Shown: positions 31,211 through 44,541 of the stretch, in pieces
Numbering within the stretch: the first letter of the stretch is position 1
Layout of the letters: each line of letters opens with the position of its first letter
Origin: Siphonodentalium dalli
Taxonomy: Eukaryota > Mollusca > Scaphopoda > Gadilida > Siphonodentaliidae
Length of the DNA: 64,000 nucleotides
Assembly (NCBI GenBank): GCA_032622095.1
Contig: CP136069.1
Span: forward strand, 104,560,278 to 104,624,277
Reading direction: 5' to 3'
Made by a program: the position numbers and the translations under genes
Notes under the pieces: generated by a model
Database searches by the model: none
Told to the model about the DNA's origin: nothing
Seen by the model: only the letters and a program-made list of their open reading frames with translations

Positions 31211-33331
31211 GTGTCGGGCCGGTAAAATCGTAAACATCACCGCATACTAGAGTATATAGGTCTATTGCTTTTGGGTTTGTTTATTTATTAGGTTTACAGT
31301 GTTTATTAACTTAATAAAAACAATACAGCAATTAAAACACTTTTCCTTGACGAATCTTGGTATGGCTTCATCAAGCATTCATTGCCACAGCTATCTAGTC
31401 AAAACGTGTTTTAATTCACAAGCACGAATCATGTATATATATGGCATGCAGGGAGTGAGTACCGGTACCCTATATAAACCTCCTGACATGTACTCATATA
31501 TATTTGACACGAGAGTGCGCAATTATCGCTACATGTATAACAAGTTCCATGACACTGGAAAAGTTCACGGCCGACCTAGTTAATTATAGCAATGATGTCA
31601 GTTTGACACTGTTTGCAATGTCAACACTGTCCTCCCCATTGAAGTCCGTGCAATGCGTGTAGGCCTAATGACTTCTTTCATTAATAGTCGCATTGCGATT
31701 GGTTAGACAACAAACAAACACCGACGTCAATCATAGTATTTCAGGTATTGTTCCCACCGGCCTCTATCTCAGTCTGAATGGAGTTACCACTGATTGGTTA
31801 AATCGAGCTCTGCCCACGCAAAGTGCATGTCTTTTGTGGATTCCGTTTTCGTTAGCTAACGACCAGAATATGCGATGAGGTGTGACTGCATGCATCCTTT
31901 ATATTTCACTTAAATATATGATATATGTTGCCTATTGTGGACCCCCCCCCAACTTTTCGCAAGTAGGGGAACCTAATACAGTCGTAATAGTATATAATAC
32001 TGCCAATTTTAGAATCTAGTTATCGCCATAGAATGACATATTTTTTTTATCTTCCGAAACACTTATTTGCATATTACATTTTAGATACATTAGGTCCCGG
32101 CTTTAATTCGGCTTTACTCCTAACAATTTAATAAAGAGCGTTCCGTAGTTTTTTCATGAATCCTGATGGATAGTAAAAATTAAAAGAGCGCAGGAAATTT
32201 TGATACAAATCTCCAGTGCAAAGGTTATACGCGAAGCAGTCATATTTAACTGACAAGTGTACACGTGCATATGCCTATATGGGCTACTAGTTATAAGTAG
32301 CTGTAAATGAATGTTGTTTTCTTTAATACGGCTACACTTGATTTTTTTTAAATTGAAAAATAGACCCAACATTCTATAAATGTATCTTCAGCCAGATAAA
32401 TACGTATTGTTCCCAATACTGCATTATTAAGTCACACCCAACTATATTTGCAACTGTAACGTTTACTCAGGCGATTTGCATTGGAAGACATGTCCATTCA
32501 AATTAATCCGACCACTTTTTTTCTGGACATGTTGTGTGAATTCAACTGCGAAAATTAATGTGACCTTCAATTAATAATTCCGTCAGAAACGGCATGGGTA
32601 GAACTTAAGTACAAATCTCAGTATAAGCAGGTCATACACTGACACACTTGGGTATCTTTGACAAGACAATAAAGATTAACAATGTGGTCAGTTGATGACC
32701 TATATCATATTATTCATATATTTATATCATTAAGAGGTAAACCTATTATATGCCCATTTACAGTAGTAATCTTACGAACATTGCCAGAAAAAAGTGAATA
32801 AAACCCCTGATTGCGCGCATCTGTATCTCTCAAATGCCAGGTGCACACGTCAGCACGAGGACTGTGTAGCAATGGACATGGTTTGCTACATCGTATACCG
32901 TTGTTTGAGTGAACATGATTGTATGTCACTTTCTCTGCGATATTTTCATTCAAGTTTAATCAAAAGTCCACTGGCACGATGCCCCGCGACTTTGTCTTTA
33001 TAGTAACTATTGAAAAGATTTGAACACACATTCAAGAATGGTGGTCAACAATGCTCGATTTCACCAATTCCCATAATACACCGCGCGCTGGGTGCCGGTT
33101 TACGCTGTACAAGCAGATTCGCATTTTGCAGGATTATAAAGTCAAATTTGAACGAGAGAATTTATACCTATATCCCCTGATGATAATAGAGCAGTTCACA
33201 ATAATTTAGCTTTCCGCACTAGAAACCACAAACTGCCAAAAAGAACTCGGCGCTTGGACGAATAGGCCTACGGATTATTCGGACAGAATCTGCACTCTCT
33301 GTAATCTCGAAATCGGCGATGAATACCACAT
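31211..33331. other. Interior of the Harbinger-like element, no gene seen
   Basis: AT-rich DNA. Short frames (for example 31299-31583, 94 codons) have no recognisable domain. A C11 run lies near 31943. Confidence 0.5.
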
Positions 33332-33340
33332 GGTACTGAA

Positions 33341-34705
33341 TAGTTCAAGTCTTCTTGTACTAAAACCAGCTAAGATATTGGGATGGCGATTTGCTGTTTT
33401 TAGTCCAAGCCCGCTTGCATACCAATCCTATCACACGAGTTACGCCCACGATCTGTGGCGGGAATCTGTGGTGTATTTTACTCGATTTACCTAATGAATC
33501 AATACATGATGCTATATACATCGGAAAGAGAGACATCTTATGGTCATAATGGTGTATAATAATCTAACTTTCATGTTAAATTACGCATAGAATATTCCGG
33601 TTGATTGTCACCAACATCGCTGTTTTTTCTGTTTGTTTACTTAACTGAAAGCCGAACTCAGGTTCCGAAGAACTTCGGCATTGTCTGGTGTTTGTTCTGA
33701 GTATTCTAGTTTCCGTTTCTATATATTGCGCGGGGTTTTCCGAACAAAATAGCGAAACCCGATCGCCGCAAAGTCCAATTTCCAATGTGCTTTGAGAACA
33801 ATTCCCGCACTAAAAACTTAATGACATAATGGAGGATCAGAAAGGTAGTTTTGTTGACAATTTTCGCAAGCAACTTGTCAAAATTGGAGCAAATTAGAAC
33901 TCTTGTGTCTGACTTGCCATTCGTGTGATTTTCATCCATGTGCATGTTGACTTTTGTGTTGATAAAATAATCGGAGAACCGAATCACACAGTTTCGAAAT
34001 ATAGTTCTTCCGTTTTAGTGGGACTTTTCAAACTTAAGGTTAAAAATTTATACAAATTTTGTTTGATTTTTTGTGTGCTTAACAAGAGCAGTATATTGCT
34101 CTGTTCGCTTACTATATATCTTAATTTCGCTGAAGTCCACCAAATGTGGGAAATGTAGCACCATATTATTTATTCTAATGGTCGTTGTGTTTACACTGTT
34201 TTAAACTTTGAGAGGGTTGTAATTCCCCGTAATTTATTTAATGTATTACATTTATATCTTCAATGTTTAATTAATCTATTTATTTTTTATTTATTGACAC
34301 ACATAATTACGATTACAATGGAGAATTCATCGTAATTTGCGTGGTCAGTCGAAAATCTACGGAATATTTTCAACGGAAAATGCCAAACACAGTTCGCGAG
34401 GTCAACTGAGTTCGCATACTTTTAAAAATTTGTAAACATTGCGGTAAATGTCTCTTTTCGCATTAAATTACCGCTTTCAATTCACAACTGATGTGGGTTT
34501 CAGATCAAATAGCATGTCTTCTGCGGAAAATATCCGTTTATTGTCGCAATTGTGATATTTTATTTCATATAATTGTGGTTTTATTTGAGCGGGTCACAAA
34601 CGCTTAAGTCGTGTCATAAGAATGCATGGGCCTGGAACTCGGACTAAAGACCGGCACCTCCATCCCAATATCTTAGCCGGTTTTAGTTCGAGAAGACTTG
34701 GACTA
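33341..34705. mobile_element. Mutator-like non-autonomous element, copy 2
   Basis: 1365 bp, TIRs starting TAGTTCAAGTCTTCTTGTAC (left) and TAGTCCAAGTCTTCTCGAAC (reverse right). The 9-bp duplication GGTACTGAA is perfect (33332-33340 and 34706-34714). It lacks the family B insertion of copy 1 and so records the empty site. No transposase. Confidence 0.88.
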
Positions 34706-34889
34706 GGTACTGAATTGTAGGGAACTTAGCAAACTAAGAATAAAATATCTGAAACCCGACTTCTATCAGAGACCAAACACTTATAATTAGCCGCTCTATT
34801 TAACTCCCTAAATCATATATATTGTATTTATGTATACAACTCTTCTGTAATGTCTATAATTGACGACCAGAATAAACTTAATTGAATTG

Positions 34890-35260
34890 AATAGCCAGGA
34901 CAACTCTGTTAGCCGGGACAACTTGGTCCATGTAACAGCATAGATGAAGGAAGGATTTTTATGCTAACAGCGAGTCATCCCGGCTAGATATGGAACGTTA
35001 CACGATTCGTTGTTACTTTCATGACGTCAGCCAATAGAATGTTCGCGTCATGTGAGTGACGTCTAATGACCACCCACATTACGCCGTGACTCGGTGATTG
35101 ACAGCTAGTTTTGTGCACGTCAACCGAGTTGTCCCGGTTGACCGAGTTGTCTCGACTCATTTAACAGCGCGACCGAGTTGTCCTAGCAGACCGAGTTGTC
35201 TTGGCAGACCGAGTTGACTCGGCTAGCCGAGTTCTCCCGGCTCATGTAACAAGCCCCTTT
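34890..35260. repeat. Motif array CCGAGTTGTC / GACAACTCGG
   Basis: Left part: CCAGGACAACTCTGTTAGCC and GGGACAACTTGGTCCATGTA. Right part (35110-35250): about seven CCGAGTTGTC-like units ending GGCTCATGTAACAAGCC. The motif is inverted between the two sides, so this may be a small fold-back element of about 370 bp. Confidence 0.55.
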
Positions 35261-35589
35261 GGTTCATAAAATGTTCGCGAGCGAAACATACCTTACCACG
35301 CACAAACGCTCTTTATTTTTTATTGTGAAGAAAATTCTGGCTGGCAGTAAATTCCAAAAGGAGGCCCACATGGACCGATGTAGTCAATGTAATTTCAAAC
35401 CAAATAATTAGTTTAAATTAGTGTAATTTAATTTAGTATACCGGTAGGACGTCGACTATATACTTATAAGATTATCACACCTTGTCGCCTGACGTAGCAG
35501 ATCGCCAACACACTGAATAGATCGTCTGGCTAAACAATGGGCTCAATCAAACCACATTTATAGTGCCCTCTTTGTGTTTTTCAACACAT

Positions 35590-35830
35590 TCTAAAAACGG
35601 CAAGTACACTGTGACCGAAAGGCAAGTATACCGCGGGCGAACGGCAAGTATACCGCGGTCGAACGGCAAGTATACCGCGGCCGGACGGCAAGTATAGGCC
35701 TACATCGCGGCCGAACGGCAATTAAACCGCGGAACATTAACTGCAGTTAGCCGGTGTGGCCGCGATGTTGTTGCAGTTCGGCCGCGGTGGAAACACAAAC
35801 CGCACCGCGGTTAAGTGGACACTTGTTTTG
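35590..35830 (+). repeat. 22-bp tandem array, GGCAAGTATACCGCGG
   Basis: Five to six units of the form ACGGCAAGTATACCGCGGTCGA between 35590 and 35740, followed by CCGCGG-rich DNA with an inverted flavour to 35830. No gene. Confidence 0.7.
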
Positions 35831-36149
35831 TCCAGCGTGGTAGCTAATTGTGAATATGGAAATCCCTCATTTATATAGGTGAGAAGCACCCCAGTATATT
35901 GGGTATATAAACGATAATAGTAAAACTATTCTGATAAAACTATCGTAATGATAGAAGAGTTTATAAAACTGTGGATACAGTGTGTTGAATGATCATATTA
36001 AAATATAGCACGTTTGTTTGTTGATTCGAGCAATTATATTTACAGTGCTGATTAACAATCCCTTTAATGCCTTGTGTGTCAGGTTCCCGTTTGTGATGCG
36101 TCTTGTCTCGAGATTTAATTGCGACGTGACGATTTGCAGAAGTATATTT
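35831..36149. other. No gene seen
   Basis: AT-rich spacer between motif arrays of the Harbinger-like element. Confidence 0.5.
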
Positions 36150-36880
36150 CGCCGCAACAATTTTCCGGACACTTCGCCGAGATTTGGGACAGTTCGCCGG
36201 AAACTGACGACAACTTCACCGAAGGTCGGGACTATTCGCCGTAATTTAAGACATTTCGCCGAGATATACGACTTTTCGCCGGAATAGACAACTGTTAAAA
36301 AAAATCGCCGAAATAAATTTACTTATATGTGGGTGTATTGTGGGACAATTGAAAATTTCTGACATTTATTGCATTATTGTGCGCATACACAGTTTTATGA
36401 CAAGCAATAGCCTACACGACTATCCATCTTGGGTGGATATGGTAAATGTTGTAAAGCCAGTGATATATATGGATACCATATGAAAGTCGCTAAAACAACC
36501 TAGTTACTATACGGATCACCACCGCTAAAACAACATAGGCCTATAGGCTACTTACTTTTCGGATCACCAATGGCTTCGGGTGAATTGTAATATGAACACA
36601 CCTCAGGTAACAGTATTGTCGGTAAAACACAAATGATGGTAATAATCACACGTGCCAGGAAGGAAGCCCGAAGTTTGTTTTCATAGTACCTATGTCAAAC
36701 AGTCTTCACTAATGACTAATTAGCAGTTCGCAGGATTATAATACCTGTGTCAATCATTCTTCACTAATGACTAATTACGGGATTATAATATTCCGCCGAA
36801 CTGTCACTCCGTCGAAAATGACTTTCGGCGAAATGTCCATTCCGGCGAAATTTACTTCCGACGAGGAGTCCAGTCCCCAA
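36150..36880. repeat. TTCGCCG / CGGCGAA motif pair, possible nested element
   Basis: About seven TTCGCCG units at 36150-36290 face CGGCGAA-type units at 36780-36870. Such inverted subterminal motifs suggest a nested non-autonomous transposon, but clean termini and a target duplication were not found. Confidence 0.45.
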
Positions 36881-37203
36881 TCATGAATTTTCAACGTTTT
36901 CGGAAAATTACTTTTCGCAATGTCGACGTTACGGACTTTGCGGAAAATAGCGGAATGTTTGCGGAATTCTTTATTTAACGTTTCGGTAATTTTTGCGGAA
37001 AACTCAATTTAACGTTTCGGTAATTTTTGCGGAAAACTCATGGCGTTTGCGGAAATCTTTATGTAACGTTTCGGTAATTTTGCGGAAAACTCATGGCGTT
37101 TTTCGGAACATTTGCGGAAAAATTCAGACGATAGCGTTGCGGAAATCTCGACGTTTCGGAAAATATTTGCGGATTTCCCAAAGACTTTTGAGACGCTCCC
37201 TAA

Positions 37204-37330
37204 AGCGAGTGGATGCATGGTCATCTGTGTGGTGTTCATGTATATATATGGAGTGACTGCATGTTCATGGGTGGGTTGTACGGGTGTACCTTTGGGTGAC
37301 CATCGCTTTCCACAATAACTCATGGATATG
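37204..37330 (+). repeat. Minisatellite, last block
   Basis: Continues the unit of 28290-30854 beyond the Harbinger-like insertion (GCGAGTGGATGCATGGTCAT...). It ends at the right inverted arm of the host element. Confidence 0.75.
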
Positions 37331-37667
37331 TTATTCGACCGAGAGGTAGTGTCAGAGTGTTCTCTAGCTTGATGGCGTCTTATCTGCACAATGGAAGAAA
37401 TGGGTTTTCTGACATAAGTCAATCAATTTTAATGCCAATGGGCCAGAATTTTGATGTTATTGGGCAGAGTAGCCACATAATATGGCCCATCTCAGTTTCA
37501 AAGTTCTGCCCATTTCAGTTCAAAACATGGCTAGAATCCCAAAAGAAGTTTTCATTAACATTCCATGCTGCATCATTTAACATGAGTGTGTCATGCCGCA
37601 TAAGGTACTGAGACAACCAGAACAGAACATTTTGTTATTTTGTTCATATTTAACCAAGTATTTGCTA

Positions 37668-40089
37668 CCTTTTTGGAACAGCAGAGAATAATGTTCGGGA
37701 TATATGTGAGAATTTATTTTTTTTACCAAATTTGGTTGCCATTTTGCAAGCCATCTTGGGTAATATTGTCTGAAAACACCTCAGTGTCATGCATTTTAAT
37801 AAGACAGATCAACACAATAAACAAATTTTATGCCAAAGATAGTTCCATTTTACTTGAAAAAATCGTCTAAACCCGAAAAGTGATTTTTTTGCTGTTTTCG
37901 GTGTCAAGTTTGTGATAGAGAATTTAAATAATTCTGGTAATGTCAGTGGCTATATACATAAATGTTAGTATTCAATGTATACAATACACAATAGCCAATT
38001 TTAGTAATCAACCCCAACTTTTAACCAATTGTATGACACGATGGGGTGATATCTACCATTTTCCATATTTTGGCCTCCAGATTTGGTACATATGGTCCTC
38101 GCCCCGAAATACAGATCAGGTTCGAATTTGAGTTTGATCGGGTATATTTTAACAGAGTTATGGCCATTTAAAATTAAAGTGACTGATAATGTAATTTAAT
38201 AATGCCTGCACTGTGAAGAGAAGATATCACATAACACAGAGTGTATTATTGGCAATGTTTTAGCTGGACACCAGATAGAGATAAATAACATGGCTCTGGT
38301 TATAAAGTCTCACAATCCAATTTGATGTGCTATTAATCTGTCTGATCTCACAGCTCACTGTACTGGCCTAGAGCTTATTAACTCCCACATAGGTCTCTGG
38401 TTTGTCCTATTGTGTTCATATTTTATATTCAGGTTTAATTATGATGGCATTTGCCTCACCTGTATAGTTTTTGGTTTTGATTGGTTGATCGGTTTAGAAA
38501 TAATTTACCCTTTCTTACCGATTCAATAATTCAAATACTTTTCTTCTGATTTACCTCATATGTCTTACCTAGGTTTTCCTTAGCACACTCTTCCTTTGTA
38601 TGGATTTTGGTCTTGATTAAATAACCCTTATACTATTGAACCAGGGTTATAAATGAACATTCTACATGTATTTTGATAGTTTTATACCATTACTTAGGTA
38701 TGATGCCCTGTATTGAAAATATGAAGATTTTATTGCAATAGTTGCATGTAATATAAAGATATCAATAAATTATCATGTGGACATCCAATATCCAGAATAT
38801 TTGAGAGTATATTTTATACATTTTGTCATTCCACATGAAATGAAATGAGTAATGACATATGCTACAGAGCTATGGCCAGTGGTTAGATGGAGACCAATAT
38901 AAACAGTAGTGATGGTTGGCTAATTTTTTATAATATGTCAAATTTGATAAAATGACATGAGACCCTTGTTTATCCTATTTTGAATTTTCATTACAGGCTG
39001 TCTGATAATGGACCCCTCACCTTTTAGTCTTCTATATTCCATTGATATGCTTAGAAAATAATTAATCCTTTCCAAGGTTCCAACAGTCTCATGCTGTAAT
39101 GCACATGGGCTCTTCCTCATATGTCTTATCTTGGGCTATCTTCACACTATTCACTTCTATGGATTGTGGTATTGATTGTTTAATTGATTTAAAAAAAATA
39201 TATTAACCCTTCAGACACTTCTTTCGATATTACATTAAAATAATGGCTAATAGCCAATATGATTTTATATGCAATGGGTTACAAGCAGATAAATCTACAT
39301 TATTGTTTGAATTATGCAGAAACATATTAAACGAACCCTCTTGTTGAATCAGGTTCATTAGTTAATGAACACTCAATAAGACACCAATTGAATATGCTTA
39401 CAGATTATAGGTGATACATTATTTTGAAAATCAATATGGCAGATGTTGTTAATATTGCCAGGAACCTTATTTTCCCATCTGTTCATATTGTCATGGTTGA
39501 CTGAATTTTGGGGGGCCACAGAGCGCTTAAAAGATTAACAGTGAAGGTTATGTGTTTTAGTCTCTAAGCTACTTGTAAAATATTGTTATGTCTGGAAACA
39601 ATTTGATTGAGTGCTACTTACTTTCCTTTATATGAACTATGGTAATCTTTTCGATTTAGGGGTCGGGTCATATGGGCCAGCATCCTCATCATATAATGTC
39701 ATATAATGGCTGTATAACATTATATAGATAACACTTTTGTATTGTATAAACTACAAGCATTTTTGACATATTTGATAAACAAATAATTAAATTAAAGTTC
39801 AAATTAAATATGAGATGGAATCCCACATGTTGTTTTAAGCAGTCTGGCTTGTCAACTAATTATAATTTCTCTTTAGAAGTGAGTGAGATTTGAATAGCTG
39901 GTAGGTCAAAAGTGGCAGAGATAGATATTTAATAGTTTTGCTTCCAATGAGTTAACTTCAACTTATAAACATATCCTCAGAAATAACTAAACCATTGGAT
40001 CTCACATAGAGAGGTCCTTGGATGAATAAGGATAGAGTTATTAGATTTAAAACACTCCCCTCCACAACCCCAAATACTTTAACCCCTTC
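37668..40089 (+). repeat. Family B-type array interrupted by piggyBac
   Basis: Contains monomers with AAATTTGGTACAT-type and CCCGAAATACAGATCAGGTT blocks (38080-38180) and longer units shared with 51360-52700 and 60000-61150 (CTTACCTAGGTTTTCCTTAGC). The matching terminal hairpin appears on the far side of piggyBac at 45297-45322, so one family B copy seems to have been split by the piggyBac insertion. Confidence 0.6.
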
Positions 40090-40562
40090 TTAACTCTTTA
40101 ACACTTACGCCCATTTGGTGACAGACACTCAGTGACGTGATTTGACGTGGCTGTGCCACTCCTCAATGACGTGATTTGACGTGTTTATTTTACACAGAAC
40201 TGTGTGTGTACATAAACTTGTGAATCATTTCGTGCTGTCGTATAATTTGCAAAAATATGAAAATAAACAATTCTCAAACTTGAGCTGTTGTTGATAAATC
40301 ATTACCAAAACCCTTCCAGCATGTTCTTCAGTCCATATTAAATCCCTCTAATAATTCATGTTTGTGTGTATATTATTGCTACTGATATGTATGTATTTGA
40401 TTGGAAAAATAAAAAAAAGAATGATGTTCGGCAAAACACGAACGAAAAATTCGCGGCACACGTGTTGTTTACTTGAGCGACAGGGGGGATAATTCGTGGG
40501 GTACAAGGGAGGTAAAATTGAATATGTAAATGCAGACGAGTTCAAATATGTTGGGGTAGATT

Positions 40563-42770
40563 ATGATGGATTCAATTTCAATTATGGATTCGTTATTATT
40601 AACAAATGAAGAGGCATTACAGGTGTTAGAGGAGTCGGACAGTGAAAGTGATTTTGGTGGATACGATTTTGATTTGTTAACAAATAAAGAGGCATTTGAC
40701 ATATTTAATTCGGACAGTGAAGCCAGTGATTTCAGTGGGTTCTATTCCGAGTCGGACGAGGAGCGAGATTTATCGGAAGATGAGAGTGATGGAGAAACAG
40801 TTGAAAACGGCACAGTAAATTCAAACTGTGCAAAGGTTGGCCCCATACTCCCGGACGGGTTTGAGAAAGTCACACCACTTGCTTATTTTGAACTGTTTAT
40901 GGAGGATGGCATATATGAACATATAGCAAAAAATACAAATGCATATGCCGAAATGATTACTTGTGAAAAGGGAGTGGGAGATCCCCGTTGGTCCCCAACA
41001 AATGGTGCCGAAATTCGGGCCTATTTCGGCCAAGTTATTCCGATTATTGGAGTAAGAATGAGTTCATGGGCAATGCTGGATTCCAGAAAGCGATGACGAA
41101 GGCGCGGTACGAAACGCTGACACAATACTTGCATTTGAATGTTGATGCAGCAAGAACACCGAGAATTGATCCAGATTACCACCCGATAAACAAAGTTAAG
41201 CCAATGTTTGATATGACCAGTAAAATTTTATGAAACATTTCAAACATTCCAAAGAGATCTCTATAGACGAAGCCATGTAGGGTTACAGAGGTCAATCGGA
41301 AATTAGACAGTATATGCCAAATAAACCCGACAAATTTGGTATCAAATTCTTAGCAACGTGCGATGGGAGGAATCATTTTATGTCTAAATATCAATTGTAT
41401 ACAGGTAAAAGAGATCGCACTGCTATCCAAAACCAATATGGTCTAGGCTATAGAGTTATTCGGGATATGAGCAGGGAGCTGACAAACAAAGGACATGTGT
41501 TATACTATGATAGGTACTTTACTGGGATTCCACTCATTCGTCACCTGAGAATTAAGGGATGGTCTACATAGCTGTGCCACTATTAACCTTAACAGAAAGG
41601 GTCTGCCGGACGAAGTTAAAAATAAGGCAGCTCTTAAGAAAGAAATTCCGTCAAGAGGTGCGGTATATTATATAGCCCAACAAGAAATGATAATTATACA
41701 TTAAGTAACACGATCTTCTTTCTAAATTGAAACAAAACTAAAGAAAACGTGTCTGATATGTTTGTAGGCCTACATGTAAAAAATAAAACAAAACACTATG
41801 TATATACATGTAACATTCAATAGTACATTATAATTTGCTTATCTTGTTGTGGCTTGCCATCGCTTGAATGTTACGATTTCGTACGGATATATACGCATAA
41901 GTATGTGTAGGCCTAAACTGTACATGTAAAGTGCAGCATATATGCTGTTAACTAGATATATATGATTTTATAAATTGAATTTAAAAGCTATGAAAAAGAT
42001 AAACATAAATTGAACAAAATTTCACAGGTTTATATATATATATGTATATATATATATGTTTTTCCCATCTGAAGAACCATGTCTGTAAGCAGTTTTGTTT
42101 TTAAGTTATTAAAATATACTGGTACGGTACGATATCTAAAACTCATTTTTCAGGTGACAGTGTAACATACCAGGAGCACCATAGTCGAATTGTCGCATGG
42201 AACGATAACAATATTGTTGTACTTGCACACAACCTGTCAGAGGCAGATGGTAGTTCTGTTTGTAAGAGGCGAGTTAATGGGCAATTAGTCGAGATTCCTC
42301 AACCTAATGCAATTAAATTGTATAATCAACATATGAACGGAGTGGATGTACATGACCAAATGCGAAAGAAGTACCCAAGCGGAAGATCATCAAAGAAATA
42401 TTTGAAGTTCATTATGTGGTTCATGGTTGATTGTAGTAGGGTCAACTCGGCTGTATGTTACAATTTGGTCTCTAAGAGAGTTATTAAAGGAAAGAAAGGG
42501 GTCAAGATGGACCAGAAGGACTTTATCCTTGAACTGGGAGAATTGCTCATTAATGGGTATACTTGTCGAAAACGACAGTGTTCCGATAAGCCCGGTGTTG
42601 GTAACCACATCAAACTAACACATATGCATGTAAAGCTTCCAGGAAAGCAGAAGCGCTGCAAATCTTGCTTTGCAAATCAAATTCGCAGGGAGACAGTGTA
42701 TGGATGTCCGACCTGTGACATACACTTATGTTCAGGCTGTTTCACCAAGAAACACTCAATTGAGTCATAA
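40563..42770 (+). pseudogene. piggyBac transposase with an intron, several breaks
   Basis: Starts at ATG 40563 with an acidic Ser/Asp-rich N-terminus (LEESDSESDFGGYDFD). The DDE_Tnp_1_7 domain is readable in pieces: SYSDYWSKNEFMGN, ISIDEAM (first catalytic Asp), YYDRYFTGIPL (second) and MNGVDVHDQM (third and fourth Asp). The C-terminal cysteine-rich zinc finger is intact (CKSCFANQ, CPTCDIHLCSGCF). Breaks are a frameshift near 41040, a TGA at 41231-41233, a TAG right after ISIDEAM at 41278-41280, and a frameshift near 41570. A 496-nt intron at 41658-42153 (AGAG|GTGCGG ... TTTTTCAG|GTGAC) restores SRGDSVTY when removed. All catalytic Asp residues remain, but the gene is dead. Confidence 0.85.
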
Positions 42771-42917
42771 ATAGCCCGATAATCAGGGATAATTATAATT
42801 ACCTAGCCATTTAGGACTCAGCGGTGTGCTTCGGAAGATGACTTATCTCGTCCTTGGTTTTATTTGTACTCTGCCTTATTCTATCTCACTTTCTCTCCCC
42901 TAAAATTGGCGACATTA
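42771..42917. other. piggyBac 3' region
   Basis: No gene; short AT-rich spacer after the transposase stop codon. Confidence 0.5.
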
Positions 42918-43431
42918 AATGGGTACTTACACTAAAGTTGGCCATCTGTGGGATCATCTCATGTTATACTCAACAGAATATATGCAACAAATGAATGAAT
43001 TTGAGTCATGGATTTTGCAACATACACTCGTGTGCTATATATGAACAATGCAAACAACATGGTAATTATAATGAAAGAGAATTTATGATTCCAGTAAATA
43101 AATTCATTTTTCATTATAAATACATGTTATTTGCATCATTCATATAGCACATGCACAAACTCATTCATTTGTTGCATATACTCTCTTGAGTATAAAAGGA
43201 GATGATCCCATAAATGGCCGGATTTACTGTGCAGTACCCCTATAATATCGCCAATTTTTAGGGGGAGAGAAAGTGAAATTGAAAGTGTTTCTTGGTACAT
43301 TACAATTTTGTATTTTGCACTAACCCAAGGCTCAAATTCACTTATTTGTTGCATATACTGTTGAGTATATATAAAAGGAGATGATACCTTAAATGACCGG
43401 ATTGAGTGTGCAGTGTCCCTTTAACCTTCAC
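42918..43431. repeat. Inverted/direct repeat cluster
   Basis: CATATACTCTCTTGAGTATA and AAGGAGATGAT(C/A)CC with a GTGCAGTACCCC/GTGCAGTGTCCC tail occur at 43160-43250 and 43340-43430. An inverted relative lies at 42925-43060. This is probably a small palindromic element plus a partial duplicate. Confidence 0.55.
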
Positions 43432-44541
43432 TTGTGTGGTCATGCACTTCATTTTTCTCACACTCCTTTTGCTTTTTTCTCCATATACCATGTGGTCAAA
43501 CTGTTTATAATGACCAAGAGGTCGCAGATATTACCGAGATTAATAGATATATAGATAGATAGATACCCGGTAGTCACTTTGTTACTATTTTTTAAAACAC
43601 TGAAGAGTTTCAAGAGTCAGTTTGTGAACTACCCGTGTTTCTCCATTGAATCACTACCTTGGAACTAACTAAACAAAAGTTTGCCAACACAGGCCTATGT
43701 ATTCCTCATATTACTTGTTTTATTACTATTACATTTGTGCCGCCCAGGAAGAGATACAGCATCTTCAAATAAAATGCCATGCAACTATGTAATGTATTGA
43801 TGTTCACTTTAAAATTATTTAATTTCGAATTTCCATAACATATGTACGTTAATATGATGATCACATCAATGAAGATCTAAGTATATAGATCTGAGTAAAT
43901 ATGTGACCGGAAATGTATGTGGGGATGAGAATTATATGTTTATTCTAATAAATATGTTATTCACATAAATATAATTTTTGAATTTAATTTGAGTAATTGA
44001 CCATCTAATTTATTTTAAAACAAACCCGCTTCATGTGCGAGAAACTGAAGAAAACATTTTTTCAATATTTTATGAAATTAATCAAATTATCTCAATTTAT
44101 AATGATAAACCAGGATAAACCAAAACAATATATTAAGCCGGTAATAATACAAATGGGAAGAAATTACAACATTCTGCAATAAACATTTTAATAATCGATA
44201 CATAATGTATATTTATCTAACGTAAAACTTGTATTCTCTTGGATCTTGTTGATAGACCTGTATGTTCCTCAGTTGCGTGCTCTAAATTACGGATGGAGTA
44301 TTCCACTTCACTTGGGGGTGCTTGGCAATTACACGTGTATTCTGTTGATTGTCACGCTTTGTATGGATTGAAAAAGTTTATATCAGTCGATTCTGTATAT
44401 GATTACAATATTTTTGTTTCAGAAATAGTTCATTAGAAGAAATTATAAGTATAAGTTGTCTTTTTGTGACCAAATTGCATGATCATCAAATAATTACCGG
44501 TTGTGCCGATGCAGGTAAGTTCTTCGAATTTAGCTAATTCA
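43432..44541. other. No gene seen
   Basis: AT-rich DNA inside the piggyBac boundaries. A (GATA)n-like stretch lies near 43540-43565. Confidence 0.5.

Larger units (their letters stand above)
30858..37200. mobile_element. Harbinger-like non-autonomous element, 6.3 kb
   Basis: Inverted ends GGGAGCGTCTCAAAAGTCTT (extending to 22 bp) and a 3-bp duplication TAA (30855-30857 and 37201-37203) fit the PIF/Harbinger superfamily. Both ends carry many TTTGCGGAA / TTTCGG motifs (30880-31210 and 36895-37180). These run in the same direction at the two ends rather than inverted. No transposase is visible. The interior holds a Mutator-like copy (33341-34705) and several motif arrays. It landed inside a minisatellite. 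Confidence 0.75.
28018..37667. mobile_element. Long-inverted-repeat element with minisatellite core
   Basis: The arm at about 28018-28250 is repeated in inverse at about 37434-37667. Matching blocks include CATATTATGTGGCTACTCT, TTTTGGGATTCT and TGTTCT(A/G)TTCTGGTTGTC. Between the arms lie GTGGCTGTATGGTCATG-type minisatellite arrays. These are split by the Harbinger-like element 30858-37200, so the original unit was about 3.3 kb. No coding capacity. Target duplication not resolved. Confidence 0.6.
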
